A stretch of DNA of 64,000 nucleotides, taken from Moesziomyces globuligerus (Eukaryota; Basidiomycota; Ustilaginomycetes; Ustilaginales; Ustilaginaceae). Below, in pieces: positions 47,701 to 57,691 of the stretch. The DNA is taken from NCBI GenBank assembly GCA_030849465.1, contig JARVLF010000013.1, positions 930,001-994,000 on the forward strand, written 5' to 3'. Numbering within the stretch: position 1 is the first letter of the stretch; each line of letters begins with the position of its first letter. The notes beneath the pieces were generated by a model. The model was not told the DNA's origin. It made no database searches and saw only the letters and a program-made list of their open reading frames with translations. Position numbers and translations under genes: made by a program.

Positions 47701-48519
47701 CGTGTACAGATCCATGTAGAAGTGCAGCACTCCCTTGGCGTTGATCACCAGCGCGGCGCAGCGCTCCTCGATCGTTGGCACATCCAGCCGGCCGTCCGGT
47801 AGCGCCAACGACGGACGCAGCCGCTGTCCTGGCCGCGCCATCGTCGTGTTGCCGTTCGATTCGTCTGCCGAGGTGTCGTCCAAGTCGAGCACCACCGAAC
47901 GCCGCGAAGCGACGTTGGTCGTATTGGATCGTTCGGAGCGTCGGCTGCGCGCCGTTTGCATGCTGCGCGATTCGGACCGTTCTGAGACGGTATTGCGGGC
48001 GAGCGGAGCACTCTGCCTCGAGGCTCTTGACGCCTGCGAGCGCGAGGTGTTGCTTGTGCGGCTTGCGGCGTTGGTCGACGATGGCGGGGCGGCAATCGAG
48101 CGTCGCTCGGGGCGGATGCCGCGCTTCTGCGCAAGGCGGAAGCGATCGAGCGCGGTCTTTGTTGTATCGATATCGAGCTCGACAGGGTCGATCATGACAC
48201 GCCGGTTGGGGCGCGGAGTGACCTGTTCGAGGACGAGCAACTCGTCCATGGCCTCTTCGTCGTCCACGTCGTCCTCGCTCGCGCCATCCTGAATCGGCTG
48301 CAGTGGTGGCCGATCGTTGCTGCTGCCGCTGCTGTCTTCAAGGTCGGAGGCGTCTTGCAAGCGTGAGCGGGAAGCGCGGGACGGAAGGAGCGAGGTAGTC
48401 GTGCGTCTGCGCGAAGCGCGGTCGGTTTGGCTGCGCTCAGCAGGTGCGGATGCGGATGCGGACGTGGATGCCGCCATCGACGCGCGCGTCCTTCTGACCG
48501 CAGATGCTCTGCCTTCCAT
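44770..48519 (-). CDS. TRF/Taz1-like telomere-binding protein with C-terminal telobox Myb (candidate)
   Basis: Single exon, 1249 aa. The N-terminal 235 residues are Ser/Arg/Asp-rich. A helical block at about 240-520 (ALVINAKGVLHFYMDLYTLG, FLRWILPFDWELTDEVLNML) is compatible with a TRFH dimerisation domain. Another low-complexity, acidic and basic linker follows. Near 1100-1165 is a Myb/SANT-type domain beginning GRSYWTEAEVGCLLDSL and ending NVQLKDKSRNEL, which matches the telobox signature (VDLKDKxRN) of telomere-repeat Myb proteins. TRF2 of Ustilago and Taz1 of fission yeast share this TRFH plus C-terminal Myb layout and bind double-stranded TTAGGG-type telomeres. The telobox match is the strongest evidence; the TRFH assignment is by position and helicity only. 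The tail converges on OXA1 with a 177-bp gap. Confidence 0.62.
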   Translation of the reverse strand: MEGRASAVRRTRASMAASTSASASAPAERSQTDRASRRRTTTSLLPSRASRSRLQDASDLEDSSGSSNDRPPLQPIQDGASEDDVDDEEAMDELLVLEQVTPRPNRRVMIDPVELDIDTTKTALDRFRLAQKRGIRPERRSIAAPPSSTNAASRTSNTSRSQASRASRQSAPLARNTVSERSESRSMQTARSRRSERSNTTNVASRRSVVLDLDDTSADESNGNTTMARPGQRLRPSLALPDGRLDVPTIEERCAALVINAKGVLHFYMDLYTLGWRPESFDDMLRNWAPFESYKTNQLLAEAQYMHHFIDIDEVMRSLNAAGQTPPDGFEEAMKMANCATFVHYIHQLPTDPAEYGRRVGQAITSEDVLGAPLRNISELSDARRIFLRWILPFDWELTDEVLNMLLDMSIQIFIHRLERVVRAAQAGEMAEDEARTAISDHLIDLMSGDVVRHSLQRVKRQRKLSRAEIERLVQRYETFANVRQIDLQAMQYDYAAMRDSFSFQSMAADLSGYVRDVVREVDAGMHSTTLPLIIDRLARESSVFSESDVPDVPPSSSSALDGRINDASSAVGGPSQSTPKALRPPTQQSQPYASEYANWLDDMLDDESQSPSADASGDGRNGEGLADLTATQKVRELDAMLQESGSEVAGAAAAESSVDLDIASSPPRAGRLNARMSAALHSSGRTQERAPAEVVEPSETSEATGPVDGRGRRDGPFDSPAKARAGRLGFDSQNRLVRRASAGASRARMLDGSAAAVRESRFDSQGEEDEDVFLDKTVRPRRGKRKAKRAAAVEAEAVERPRRTLRSNAPREPASAAEEQEDEESEPHTARRTGSRSVTRQLQLKHESVSPTKKRAQPAEDAQPAAATSSGRTTRSAARAAGGAGPTGLGRGVPEGAAQVEARILSTASGRLLEEGEGSEEGDATTRSRVERMDEELDAVRATPDEQFVGDEDDAILDRRAALDAALAARRPRPGTLQFYRPEPEDEPIALGLDDAPIDGEDVDAIAMRNADTVERILRSSDAIPHRRIGPYRPRNPRNRSHAEEADPVVGSGDEIDELVDEGPSPRRARRRGGAREPAGQTVRVEPYKRANLYVTGHNMTGRSYWTEAEVGCLLDSLHELARYKKVAPKFKVYTEILRRHGVGGTESTTLARWNNVQLKDKSRNELMRMKREGLRIPYWKRLLHPNIWKAPRERLMREQTEDVPGVEPSQVADDPIEAVDDPSAGVQVVLDAQDDDQPRPNPLTNTE

Positions 48520-49185
48520 TGTCGCAGCCCGTTGTCGTCCTTAGTCTTGCCTTCTAAATTGTGTGCGCTGTGGGTATATCGTGCCGCTTTGTAGCAGACT
48601 TGGTGTGAACGAGATCGATCAAGGTCGGTCCATGGTCGGTATCAACGCGGTTATCGGACGCGAGCTCGAGGTGCACTGCAGCGGTGCCGGTGAAGATGCT
48701 TTGGGACTGGTCCCTGCGTGGGACGGTGTGGTCAAAGAAGGTGGGGTGTAGGGAATGAAGAGCGGATGGATGTTGGGAGCAGCGAGTTGGCATGTGCTCA
48801 GATCCAGCTGTCGACGTAATTTGCTGCTGCGCATCCAAAAGTGACACCCACCGACGCGTCGTTTTGTGATTCCGATTTGGCGCCTCGCCGACGCGTCTCG
48901 CCAGCTTGCAACCTCATCTCAGACTCTTCCTCCATTTCCTGCGACTCGATTCGGCTGAGCGCGCTCAGTTGCCACGCGCGTATCAGGTGAAGCTATCATG
49001 ATGTTTTTAGCGAGAAGGCATGAAAGTCTAATGTTACAAGCCATCGACGGCGTCCGGCGAGAGTGATACCCGCCGCGAGGGCTTCCGCTGAATGGCCTCC
49101 ATTCGGAAGATTCGGGACAGACGACAGAGAGTTTCGGCGTCCTGCAGTAAGAGCGCCGGACGTTTTTGGGCATGTAGACCGAGGC
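48520..49185. promoter_or_regulatory. Upstream region of the TRF-like gene, downstream of the permease gene
   Basis: 666 bp between two minus-strand genes, expected to hold the permease 3' UTR and the TRF-like promoter. Only short frames are present and no repeat or RNA gene is evident. Confidence 0.45.
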
Positions 49186-50796
49186 TTAGGAGACCGACGT
49201 GCAGGAGAAGGGGCTGCCGACAGCGCCGTTCTTGTACGAGTCGCGAATCGAAATAGCGCTTGCCCAGACACCGGCGACACAGATGACGGCCGAGATGATG
49301 ATGATGAGCACGGCGACCACGAGACCGACGATCTTCTTCCACGACTCGACCCAGCGGCCCTGGTTGAGATAGAGCCACATGACGGCGCTAAGACCCGTGA
49401 AGAGCGACCAGAAGAGCGCAGCCTCGAGGCCGAGGAACGACGAGAAGAAGGGGATGAGCTCGGCGAGGATGAAGGCGAGCACCCAGGTGAGCGCATTGAT
49501 GAGCGTCCAGACGATCCAGCCGAGTGTGGTTGAGTTGTGGATGTGCTGCGGGCGCGAGCGGAAGACGATGATGTACAGATGCTTGTTGGCCACCTGTCCA
49601 CTCTCGCAGCCGGCGATGAGGATGGTCGGCAGAGCCAGGCCGTAGGCGATGCGGCTCATGGTGAACGAGAGACTGTTGAGACTGGGCGAGGTGGTGTACT
49701 GGCCGAGGTTGTTGTAGATGACACCGCCGACGATGAGGTAGAGCACGAGCTGGACGGCGACGAGCACGAACAGACTCTTGCGGAAGTCGGTAGGCTTGCG
49801 CATCTCCGAGATGATGGGCAGGTAGCTGGGGATGGCACCGAAGCTGACGAAGAGGTTGAGCACGTAGAGGAAGCCGGTGAGGAAGTCGACCTTGATGCCG
49901 GGCGCAGGGCCAAAGGCGACCACCTTGATGGGCGGCGCACCGTCGGGAGCGTTCTGCGGGCCCGTGATGCCGCTAGCGATCATGGCAAAGATGACGACGA
50001 CGACGATCGAGGAGAACGAGACGAAGGCCGAGATCGAGAAGAGCTTGTACGAGCGCGGCAGCGTGAAGAGGAACGAGATGACGGCAAAGACAAAGGCGAG
50101 CGCGATGGCGCACGAGTGCCAGCCGAGCACGTGGAACGCCTGCGCACCGAGCAGCACATGGTTGCCCTGGAGGAAGATGGAGAAGATGAGCTGGGCCGCG
50201 CCGAGGAAGCGCGCACCCCAGGGGCCGAACATGAGGAAGCCGGCATCCTGGAGGTTCTGAACGCCGGGGAAGCGCATCTTGAGCTTCCAGTACTGATCGC
50301 CGGTGTAGAAGCAAATGTAGGCGAAGAGGAAGGTGAGGAAAATGAAGGGCACGACACCGAGCGAGACGGCGACGAGCGGAATGCTCAAGATGCCGAGAGC
50401 GATGGCGTAGGCGACCTGGTTGAAGAAGGCGCCCTTCCAGCCGAGCGTCTTGGGGATGGCTGCATGGTCGTGCGCCTGCTGCTGGGCCTGCTGCACCTTG
50501 GTGACCTCCTCGATGTCGCTCACCTGCACGTTTTGACCCTTCTCCGAGGTCTCGTACATCTGTGCGCCGCGCTCGCCAAGGAGCTCAAAGAGGTAGCTGT
50601 CCTGCCACGACTTGGCGCGCTCGCCAGAGGGGAAGAGGAACGATGAGCCGACGGGCCTGGAAGCAGCTTCGGTCTGCCTTTCGGGCGAGGGCGAGTCGCT
50701 TCTGCGAGAGCGGGCCTGTTCCGGTGCAACGGCGCTGGTAGTGGTGATACTGTCGTGGCTCAGCCGAGCGGGGGTTTCTTGATGAGAGGTCGTCAT
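49186..50796 (-). CDS. Amino-acid permease of the MTR / AAAP family
   Basis: Single exon, 536 aa. A hydrophilic N-terminus of about 120 residues is rich in Ser, Gln and Glu. About eleven membrane segments follow, beginning GWKGAFFNQVAYAIALGILSI, with GDQYWKLKMRFPGVQNLQDAG after the third, as in fungal neutral and aromatic amino-acid permeases of the N. crassa MTR type (transmembrane amino acid transporter family). The tail ends SPFSCTSVS; a terminal Gly/Ser-Phe-Ser-Cys motif is common in these permeases. It should be a proton-coupled plasma-membrane uptake system, but the substrate cannot be read from sequence. The 3.1-kb gene-poor region lies upstream. Confidence 0.85.
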   Translation of the reverse strand: MTTSHQETPARLSHDSITTTSAVAPEQARSRRSDSPSPERQTEAASRPVGSSFLFPSGERAKSWQDSYLFELLGERGAQMYETSEKGQNVQVSDIEEVTKVQQAQQQAHDHAAIPKTLGWKGAFFNQVAYAIALGILSIPLVAVSLGVVPFIFLTFLFAYICFYTGDQYWKLKMRFPGVQNLQDAGFLMFGPWGARFLGAAQLIFSIFLQGNHVLLGAQAFHVLGWHSCAIALAFVFAVISFLFTLPRSYKLFSISAFVSFSSIVVVVIFAMIASGITGPQNAPDGAPPIKVVAFGPAPGIKVDFLTGFLYVLNLFVSFGAIPSYLPIISEMRKPTDFRKSLFVLVAVQLVLYLIVGGVIYNNLGQYTTSPSLNSLSFTMSRIAYGLALPTILIAGCESGQVANKHLYIIVFRSRPQHIHNSTTLGWIVWTLINALTWVLAFILAELIPFFSSFLGLEAALFWSLFTGLSAVMWLYLNQGRWVESWKKIVGLVVAVLIIIISAVICVAGVWASAISIRDSYKNGAVGSPFSCTSVS

Positions 50797-51621
50797 TTTT
50801 TCGTGATGAGATCCTGGCGAGACGCCGGGGATTAAATATTCCAGGAGGAGGGTCCGAACGGAGACTTGGCGATGTTCGAGCTCGAGCGCAGGCGGCGTGA
50901 CCGAACGGTGCTGTACGCGAGATCGAGCGTTGCGAGAAGAAGCGGTGCGCGAGGGATGCGAGCGCCGCGGAAGCTTGAGCTTAAAAGACGAGCTGGAGGT
51001 GCCCTGGCGATGTTCGAGCCGTGACGGAAGAGCCGACGCCGATGCAGATCCCGTGGAAGTAAGGCGCGGGTGTGTGGTGGGAAGGAGCTAAATCAACGCT
51101 GCGCTGGTATTGCGTGATGAGCGGCGGCAGCTGCAGGGAAGCAAAGCCTAATGAACGAGCAGCACGATAGCGGCGGAGGGAAAGGGGCGTATAATAGCCA
51201 GGGAGGGGACAAAGTTGGTGGGCGGAAGGAGGGAAGGGCGCAGCTCGATGGTGGGGTCTCTCAGTGAAGCAGAAGATGCCAGAGTAGGGTGAGGCGGGTG
51301 CCTCAAACGATCTTTTGCGCACGACTCGCATCCCGACAAGGGAAGGGGTGGATGCCTTCGCCACGACTTGCTGCTGTGCGCAACGACGCTCGCGCATTGC
51401 CGTCCACCTGCGCAAGCCGTGGGTTTAGGCAAAAGGGTCTGCTTGCCTTGACTCAACGGCTATCAGATGGGCTTGCTCGCGCCAGAACCGACGTGGGCTG
51501 CGGCCAAGCTCTGGGCATCTGCACGAGCGCGCACACGCTCACTTCGAGCACCGGACATGCTTTGGCCCTTACAGTCTAGTCTGTTGCCTTCCCTCGGCGC
51601 CCTCCGACGCATCTGCCAGTG
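50797..51621. promoter_or_regulatory. Upstream region of the amino-acid permease
   Basis: About 820 bp with no supported gene, probably holding the permease promoter and leader. A few frames of 60-144 codons overlap on opposite strands and look random. An AT-rich spot occurs near 50833 (ATTAAATATT). Confidence 0.4.
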
Positions 51622-52222
51622 ATGCCGTGGCTCAATCGCTTCGCCCAACCCTCAGTCGGGGTCATGTGAGTGCCGTCGGATGCGCCGATCCAGCTTGCCT
51701 CGTGGGTGGCTCGCTTTTTTTCAACCCACGCTAGCATGTCCACGCCGACTCAACGCCTATCTGTTCCGCCTCAAGCATTCCCTGCCGGCCTGATTGAATC
51801 GTTGAGCTCGGATGCTGCCTGGCTGGTCCAAGCTGCTGAATTAAATGGAGGGCTGAGGCCCCAAGCGGGCAGCGAGAGGGATTGGCCTCGCAGCTTTTGG
51901 GCATGTCTGCAGAACATACGTCAACCGCACTAAGAACAGCAACTCTGGACGCTCCGCATTTTTGGCAGCGCAGCAGCAGCAGCAGCAGCCTTCGCAGGTC
52001 CAGGCGGGAAGCTCGGGAAATTTTGCAAACGTGCCGCGCAGATTAAGCCTCGGCAATGCGCGCTCGCCCAAGGCCGCGTCCGCAAGCAGCTCGAATGCAA
52101 CGTCACCTGTTCGACTCAGCTCAGCGGCAAACCCTCCGAAGTCGCCTCGCCTCGAACGATGCGCTCTGGTCGGGTGTGCAGCCCGGATCGGCGCCCTCTC
52201 GCCGCATCCGCGCAACCCCTAA
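51622..52222 (+). CDS. Possible small spliced gene of unknown function
   Basis: A candidate, not a firm gene. The ATG at 51622 opens MPWLNRFAQPSVGV, followed by a canonical GTGAGT donor at 51666 and a pyrimidine-rich acceptor ending CTAG at 51734. Joining restores a frame running MSTPTQRLSVPPQAFPAG. A second open segment in another frame begins at a TCTGCAG acceptor (51912) and reads TYVNRTKNSNSGRSAFLAA, then six Gln and a Ser/Pro-rich tail (RRLSLGNARSP, SPVRLSSAANPPKSPRL) to a TAA at 52220. Linking them needs a weak GTTGAG donor at 51801, giving about 139 aa; without that intron the frame stops at 51931-51933. The Ser-Pro motifs look like kinase targets. I recognise no family. Confidence 0.33.
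51971..51988 (+). repeat. (CAG)6 trinucleotide run
   Basis: Six perfect CAG units. In the candidate small gene they encode six Gln. Confidence 0.95.
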
Positions 52223-53936
52223 GCCCCCCACCCACCCACGTTGATGCCACAAGTTTAGCCACCCCTCCTCAGCCTCATCGGCGCCCTACAGCACAGGGTC
52301 TCATGGTCTTGGTCGGGTCACAATGCCGCGAGCTCGCATCCACCCATTGATGGCGAGTCGGCCTCCCCTGCGCCCAGCTGCACTCTGCTGACCTCGACGC
52401 GATTGGTCGGCTTGGAAGGGTCGGGCCGACTCTTGGCCACACATCCGCTCTGCGTTGCATCCTTGCATCCAAACCCACAGTGACTCGACCTGCCCCACCA
52501 GATAAGAGATGGGGCCACACAATGCTACACTCCTATCCCAGGCCGCATCCATAGCACGCAGGTCCTGAACCCACTTTGGCAACGCCGTCTCGGGGCGGCG
52601 GACAAAAAGCCTATCTCCTGCGGGACGGTTGCGGCGCGTCACGGCATCTTGAGCGGCAAGCTTGTGTGTGCTCGGAAATTTTTTCCTCTCGTCTCGGGAT
52701 CAAAGGGTTGCCAAGAAGTGCGAAGCTTCTCAAATTTGGACAGTCGGAGTTGGGTCGAAAAATAAAAATCGCGGAACGCGCCGATCTACTGCACGGTCTC
52801 TGCGTGCCAAGCGGACAAGGCCCACGCGAATGAGAACAGACATGAAGCGTTGGAGTGACCTTGCATTCACTTCGGCATGGCTTCCGATCAGAACCAATCA
52901 AGTGAAGCGCACGCAGCTTCAGCGCGACCGGCGCGACAAGCCGGATCCCTTTCGCTTGCTCCCCGGCTACAGTAGTGGCAGAAGGGCCAGAAGGCAAAGG
53001 AGGGGAAGGGAATGCATCGAGTAGGGAAAGCCCGATCTCAACACCAGCGATCGGCATCCAGTGGCCGTATGTCGTCTCTCTTAGAGGCTTCGAAAACGTC
53101 GGAGGGACTTGACCACCGTCCGTTCCGTTGGCTATCTACCCCAGTGCGGGGTAAGGTTGATTCTAGTGCACTGATAAAGTGTCCACGGCGTCTGACAGCA
53201 TGGTGCGGGGATGGTTTGCATGTGCGTCAGTGCGGGGGGGATGGCGAGCTGCGATCGAGACGAGCCAAAGCGCTTCATCACGAGACGATGCCGGCGGAGC
53301 AGCGTCATGTCCGAGCTTCTAGTCCGTCGAGTCCGTAATCTCGACCCGAGAGGACCGAAACCTGTCCCGATGCCCGCGCCAACACAGACACCCGATCGAG
53401 TCGAGCAAAGGAGATGATGAGATCTGGCCGTCAAATCCTCCTTCCCCGACCGTCCGACCGCCCGACGGCGCCAAACTCGACGGCCGCCGCATGCCGCTTG
53501 TAGCCGCTCTCTCCATGTCGGTTCGACCGCACCAATCGTCTGGCATCCTTGACAGATCGCGCAGCTCCTGACATGACAGCACTATCACACATCGACGTGG
53601 GGGACCCAACACATGTTCTCGTCCGGGGTAGCATGTCCAAGTTGCCGCGCAAAGCCGCGGGTGCACTTCGAGCCGCGCGTTGCCGGCCCGAACCCGAGCA
53701 CAATCCGACTTGTAGGGCAGAGCCCATGACACCCTCATTGCTTTGACACTGCCTGTGGTCCGTGCAGCTTGGAAGGTAACGCGAGCCGGTGACTTGTACA
53801 GGCTCAAAGTCCCGCCGAGTCAAATGAAGACGATCTACGCTCACCACCGCGGTGGTTGCACGCTACAGATTGATGTGGAGCCACTTGAACAACGTTGCCA
53901 TTCCAGGTGCGGGTAGCCGAGAACTCGGACATTCGC
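52223..53936. other. Gene-poor region upstream of the F-box gene stop
   Basis: About 1.7 kb in which I support no gene. Overlapping frames of 60-162 codons on both strands are Arg/Ser/Cys-rich and lack domains. A short 6-bp-stem inverted repeat (TACCCC...GGGGTA) occurs near 53137-53153. No tRNA, transposon end or long repeat was found by eye. Confidence 0.45.
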
Positions 53937-56366
53937 TCACATCCCGACGAGCCTCTTTGCGACCGAGACCTTGTACATCGGTTCCCACCAGATCTGGATC
54001 TCGTCCAGGGACGAGATGCACGCCAGTGCCGTGGCCCAACCTGGCCCCACAAATCCTTCACCTGCCACTCGGCCGTGAGCTGGCAGTACAATGCCAGGTG
54101 ATCTCTCCTCCTGACTGCCTGTCGCCATCGACGGTCTGAGCGGCCACGGTGTGTGCTTCCGAAATCCATCCGGAGGTGGGCGCCATGCTACGGCGCTGCG
54201 GCCCGGATCGTCGATGAACGCTCTCCACGTCACCTGTCCGCGCGGGATGTTGGGATCGCCGAGCACTTTGACCGCCTCGAGCACGCGCGCACCCACTCGC
54301 GCGGCCGAGCGGCGACTGATTCGAGTCTGCTCGTACATGTCGTCGCTCGACAGCAGCGGTTCCGCCGGCCACGCAGGCAGCCCTTCGTGCGGCTCAAAGT
54401 CGAGCGAGCTCAGTTCGCGCGCGCGGATGTAGAGCAGCTCCATGCCATGCGGACCGTACGTCATGCTGTACAGCCCCTCGATCAGGCTCCAGTCAAAGTC
54501 GACGTGCGCCGGATCCTGGTGGTTCGGCGGCCTGACGTGTTGATACACCACTGGCGCATCCGACGTCGGTGCTGTTGACGGCCGTGTCACGTCGGCGCCA
54601 AACGACGCCAGTGACGCCGGAACCGCCGCCTCGACGCTCGGCATGCGCTGCGTGACTGAAGGTCTTGTCATGGCAGAGGCGCGGTCAGGATTTCGGATGG
54701 GATAGAAGCGCGGCGGTGTATGCAGCGCATGTGCCTGGATTGGCCACGGCCGATACGGCGGTGGAGGCGTCATGATGAGCGAATCGATCGTCAGACGCTC
54801 GCCCTCTATCAACCACCTGCGCTGAGCAGACATGGACTCCCAGATGCCTGACATGCCGATTTGCACGCTGTCGAGCCGACTCCACGGCACGCTCCGGATC
54901 GCCGGAAGCAGTGCCGGCGGCGGAAAGATGGTCGGAGGCAAGGGCATGACCACCGAGGGTGGCTGGGCGAACGCCGCGTTGCGCATCTCGGCATCTGTAT
55001 ACGGATTCCAGGACGTCACGGAGACCTGCACCGTGCCATCATCGGCCGTATCCGCCGAGCGCGTCGAGACGGCACCCGAGAGGGGATAGATGCGGTGGTC
55101 CAGGTCGCCGACGGTGTGTCGATGCGGACCGACGATGAGGTGACGTAGATTCATGTTGGCAGGGTCATCCTCTACGAGGTCGAAGCCAAAGTTGAAGAAC
55201 GCAGGCGCCTCAGCAGCACGCCGCAGGATGCGGTCGATCTCCTCTGCCTCGTCCTCCAAGAACTCGTCGGCGTCCTCATCGGTATCATCGTCGTCATCGT
55301 CGTCCATCCTATGCCGCCTAGTCCCGCGAGAAGCCCCGCCTGGTTCTAGACTGCGCAGCCACGACTGGCTCGAGATGTGTGCGCGCGCATCGCACAACGC
55401 AGCCGCGTCGGGCCTTTTCAAGTTCGTCCGCCCTGTGGCTTCGGTGGTTGGAGCAATGCTCGACGGAGGTGAATGGCCGCGCCGGGCGTCTTGCCAGCTG
55501 AAGTGCCACAAATTCTCGGTGCGGATGCCCGGTTCGCACAAGTCGGTGCGGATCTGGGTCAGGCTGCGTCGCAGGATGGTCCCCTGTCCGATGACCGCGG
55601 CGCCGCCTGGCATGGGGAATCCGACGACCTCGGACCAGCGTGCCATGTCGCTATCGAGTCCTTGCAGTCGATTAGTCGGATAGACGCGCTGGCACACGAT
55701 CGATGGCGATTGCCGTTGAGAAGGACCCGCTTGAGAAGACGCGCGATCGGCCTGCGAACGGTGCTGCTGCGTTTCTGCTTGTTCGTCGTCATCATCGTGG
55801 GTGAAGTGCATGTCGAGCACGATGCGGACGACCATGCCGTAGAAGGGCACGTCGGAGGCCCACCATCCCAGTAGCGGCTCGACGGGCCTGATGAAGCGCA
55901 CGTATACCTCGTAGAGCGAAGAAGCATCCTCGAAGCGACTGAAATCCGCCTGGGCGAGGCCGTTGGTGTGATGCACCGAGGCCGAGGGGGATTTGGCCGA
56001 GTCCTGGACGAACTCGGGAGCGGTGGGCCAAGAGGGTGGGTGGATGACGTCTGCTTGCAGACCGAAGTCGGGATGCCATAGCGGCAGAGCGGATTCGAGC
56101 GGATGAACGGCGGGCCCGGTTACCGGGGGGCTCAGAGTGTCGATGGCGTGCGAAAGGAACGGCTTCCACAGGACATCTTGCAACGCGACTTGGCGGATGA
56201 GAGAGCTGGTGGCGGCCACCTGCGCCAAAGCAGCAGCATCGAGGTAGCTGAAGATGTCGATGAGCACCTCGTGAGGCAGCTGCTCGATGGCACTGGCTCG
56301 AGGAGCTGCAGCGCCATACCGGGAAACGCTCGCAGCCGAGGCGTCGACTTGCCAGCCACGTTCCAT
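53937..56366 (-). CDS. F-box protein with FBXO31/DUF3506-like region
   Basis: Single exon, 809 aa from the ATG at 56366; the longer upstream frame lacks an ATG. The F-box is at about 26-71 (AIEQLPHEVLIDIFSYLDAA, VALQDVLWKPFL), the Skp1-binding module of SCF ubiquitin ligases. Later segments VEPLLGWWASDVPFYGMVV, LIEGLYSMTYGPHGMELLY (about 620) and the tail GRVAGEGFVGPGWATALACI resemble the conserved pieces of the FBXO31 / cyclin-D1-binding (DUF3506) region found in many fungal F-box proteins. An acidic DDDDDD-type run lies near 350-370. It likely selects an unknown substrate for ubiquitination. The F-box is secure; the second domain is a motif-level call. Confidence 0.8.
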   Translation of the reverse strand: MERGWQVDASAASVSRYGAAAPRASAIEQLPHEVLIDIFSYLDAAALAQVAATSSLIRQVALQDVLWKPFLSHAIDTLSPPVTGPAVHPLESALPLWHPDFGLQADVIHPPSWPTAPEFVQDSAKSPSASVHHTNGLAQADFSRFEDASSLYEVYVRFIRPVEPLLGWWASDVPFYGMVVRIVLDMHFTHDDDDEQAETQQHRSQADRASSQAGPSQRQSPSIVCQRVYPTNRLQGLDSDMARWSEVVGFPMPGGAAVIGQGTILRRSLTQIRTDLCEPGIRTENLWHFSWQDARRGHSPPSSIAPTTEATGRTNLKRPDAAALCDARAHISSQSWLRSLEPGGASRGTRRHRMDDDDDDDTDEDADEFLEDEAEEIDRILRRAAEAPAFFNFGFDLVEDDPANMNLRHLIVGPHRHTVGDLDHRIYPLSGAVSTRSADTADDGTVQVSVTSWNPYTDAEMRNAAFAQPPSVVMPLPPTIFPPPALLPAIRSVPWSRLDSVQIGMSGIWESMSAQRRWLIEGERLTIDSLIMTPPPPYRPWPIQAHALHTPPRFYPIRNPDRASAMTRPSVTQRMPSVEAAVPASLASFGADVTRPSTAPTSDAPVVYQHVRPPNHQDPAHVDFDWSLIEGLYSMTYGPHGMELLYIRARELSSLDFEPHEGLPAWPAEPLLSSDDMYEQTRISRRSAARVGARVLEAVKVLGDPNIPRGQVTWRAFIDDPGRSAVAWRPPPDGFRKHTPWPLRPSMATGSQEERSPGIVLPAHGRVAGEGFVGPGWATALACISSLDEIQIWWEPMYKVSVAKRLVGM

Positions 56367-57691
56367 CGTTGCGACCTTGGCTAGTGGCAACCAGGGCGAT
56401 GCACAAGATTCAGTTCGGAGGACGAAGCAGGCTGCACATCTGCCTCGTGTCAAGGTGCAGGGAAGTTGGATGGTCCTCGATGGATGCCGACGGATTGACA
56501 GGAAGCGCGAGTGTGCTTCAGCGCCTTGTGCTGGGATGCTGCATCAGATGACGAGAGCGCTTGCAAACGCGATGGCGAGCGATGTTGGATGAAGGCAGGG
56601 GGGAAGAGTGGCCACCGCCGTCACTGCGGCAAGACGCGGTCGCGGCTGAGCCGACATGGAAGGGCGATCGCGATGGTGTGGATGGCTCAGGAGCTGCCGC
56701 TTGGTGCCGCTCTATCGATGCGAACCTGACAAAGCTAGCGCTTCGCTCAGCCCCACGCTTTCGGTACTGCCGAAGCTGGGCGGATCTGCTCGCCGGCTTC
56801 CATCCTCGACAGGCGGGGCCGGCCACTGTGCCCACCTTGGTTGAAAATACGCCCCGTTGGGCTGCATCCCCGGAAGGGTCGTGCAGCAAGTCGTTTGGCC
56901 GCATCAAAATGTGGAGGCAGCAGCGCTTACCGCTATCGGGAAGAGGCGGCGATGGGGATCCCGATGCGAGTGAGGCGCCGATGATGGAGGGCGATGTAGC
57001 GGATGTCTCCGACCGTCCGACCGGGGCTGGATGGACAGCTTCGGATTCGGCTTCGACGGGCGATCCACACGCGGGAAATGACGGCAGGCAACAGGCAGCG
57101 ATTGTTGGGAGAGCAGCACGCGCTCCAAAATCGACTCGACTCGAATCGACTCTGTCACGACTGCGACTGCCAGCTGCCAGGCACAGCTGACCCTGATCTT
57201 TTTTCGATTTTTCGAGAGTAAGTTGGCGATGCTGACCCTTCTCTCTTACTGGGTACTGTACTGTAGATAGATGCCGCTGGTTGGGGTGAAGGAGCTTTCC
57301 GCCCTTCGAACGCGCGCGAGAACAATCTCAGCATCGGGTTTACCGTGGCAGATCGTGGCTCAGCAACGCGACCTCGCCTCGGCTCAGTTTTGGGAATTTT
57401 GGCAGAAAATCAAGATCACAGGAGGAGGCGCGCCAGCCATTTTGATTTGATTTGGCTCGGTGAGTGGCCGTGCCACTTTGGAAAAGTGCTTTGGATGTGG
57501 GCGTGGCGTGGCGAGTTGAGGCGAGGCGAGTCGGGTCGGGTCGCACCGCATCCTTCCTGCTCGTGCTCGTGGAGAGTAAGTGATTCGACCCTGGACAGCG
57601 GCTGCGCATCTCTCTGGGCCTCTACCACCAACCTCGTCCCCCTTCCATCATCCCTCACCGGCCGTTTGGAAAAGCACATCCCATCGCCACC
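56367..57691. promoter_or_regulatory. Shared upstream region of the F-box gene and LPD1
   Basis: 1.3 kb between divergent starts. A 209-codon plus-strand frame (56561-57190) is Arg/Ala/Ser-rich without domains and is not called. GACTCGACTCGAATCGACTC near 57131 is a short imperfect tandem repeat. The final 100 bases before LPD1 are C-rich leader. Confidence 0.4.

Noticed and set aside
53137..53153. TACCCC...GGGGTA inverted repeat as a terminator or element end
   Set aside because: Only a 6-bp stem with a 5-base loop. This is expected by chance in a GC-rich genome and has no associated element.
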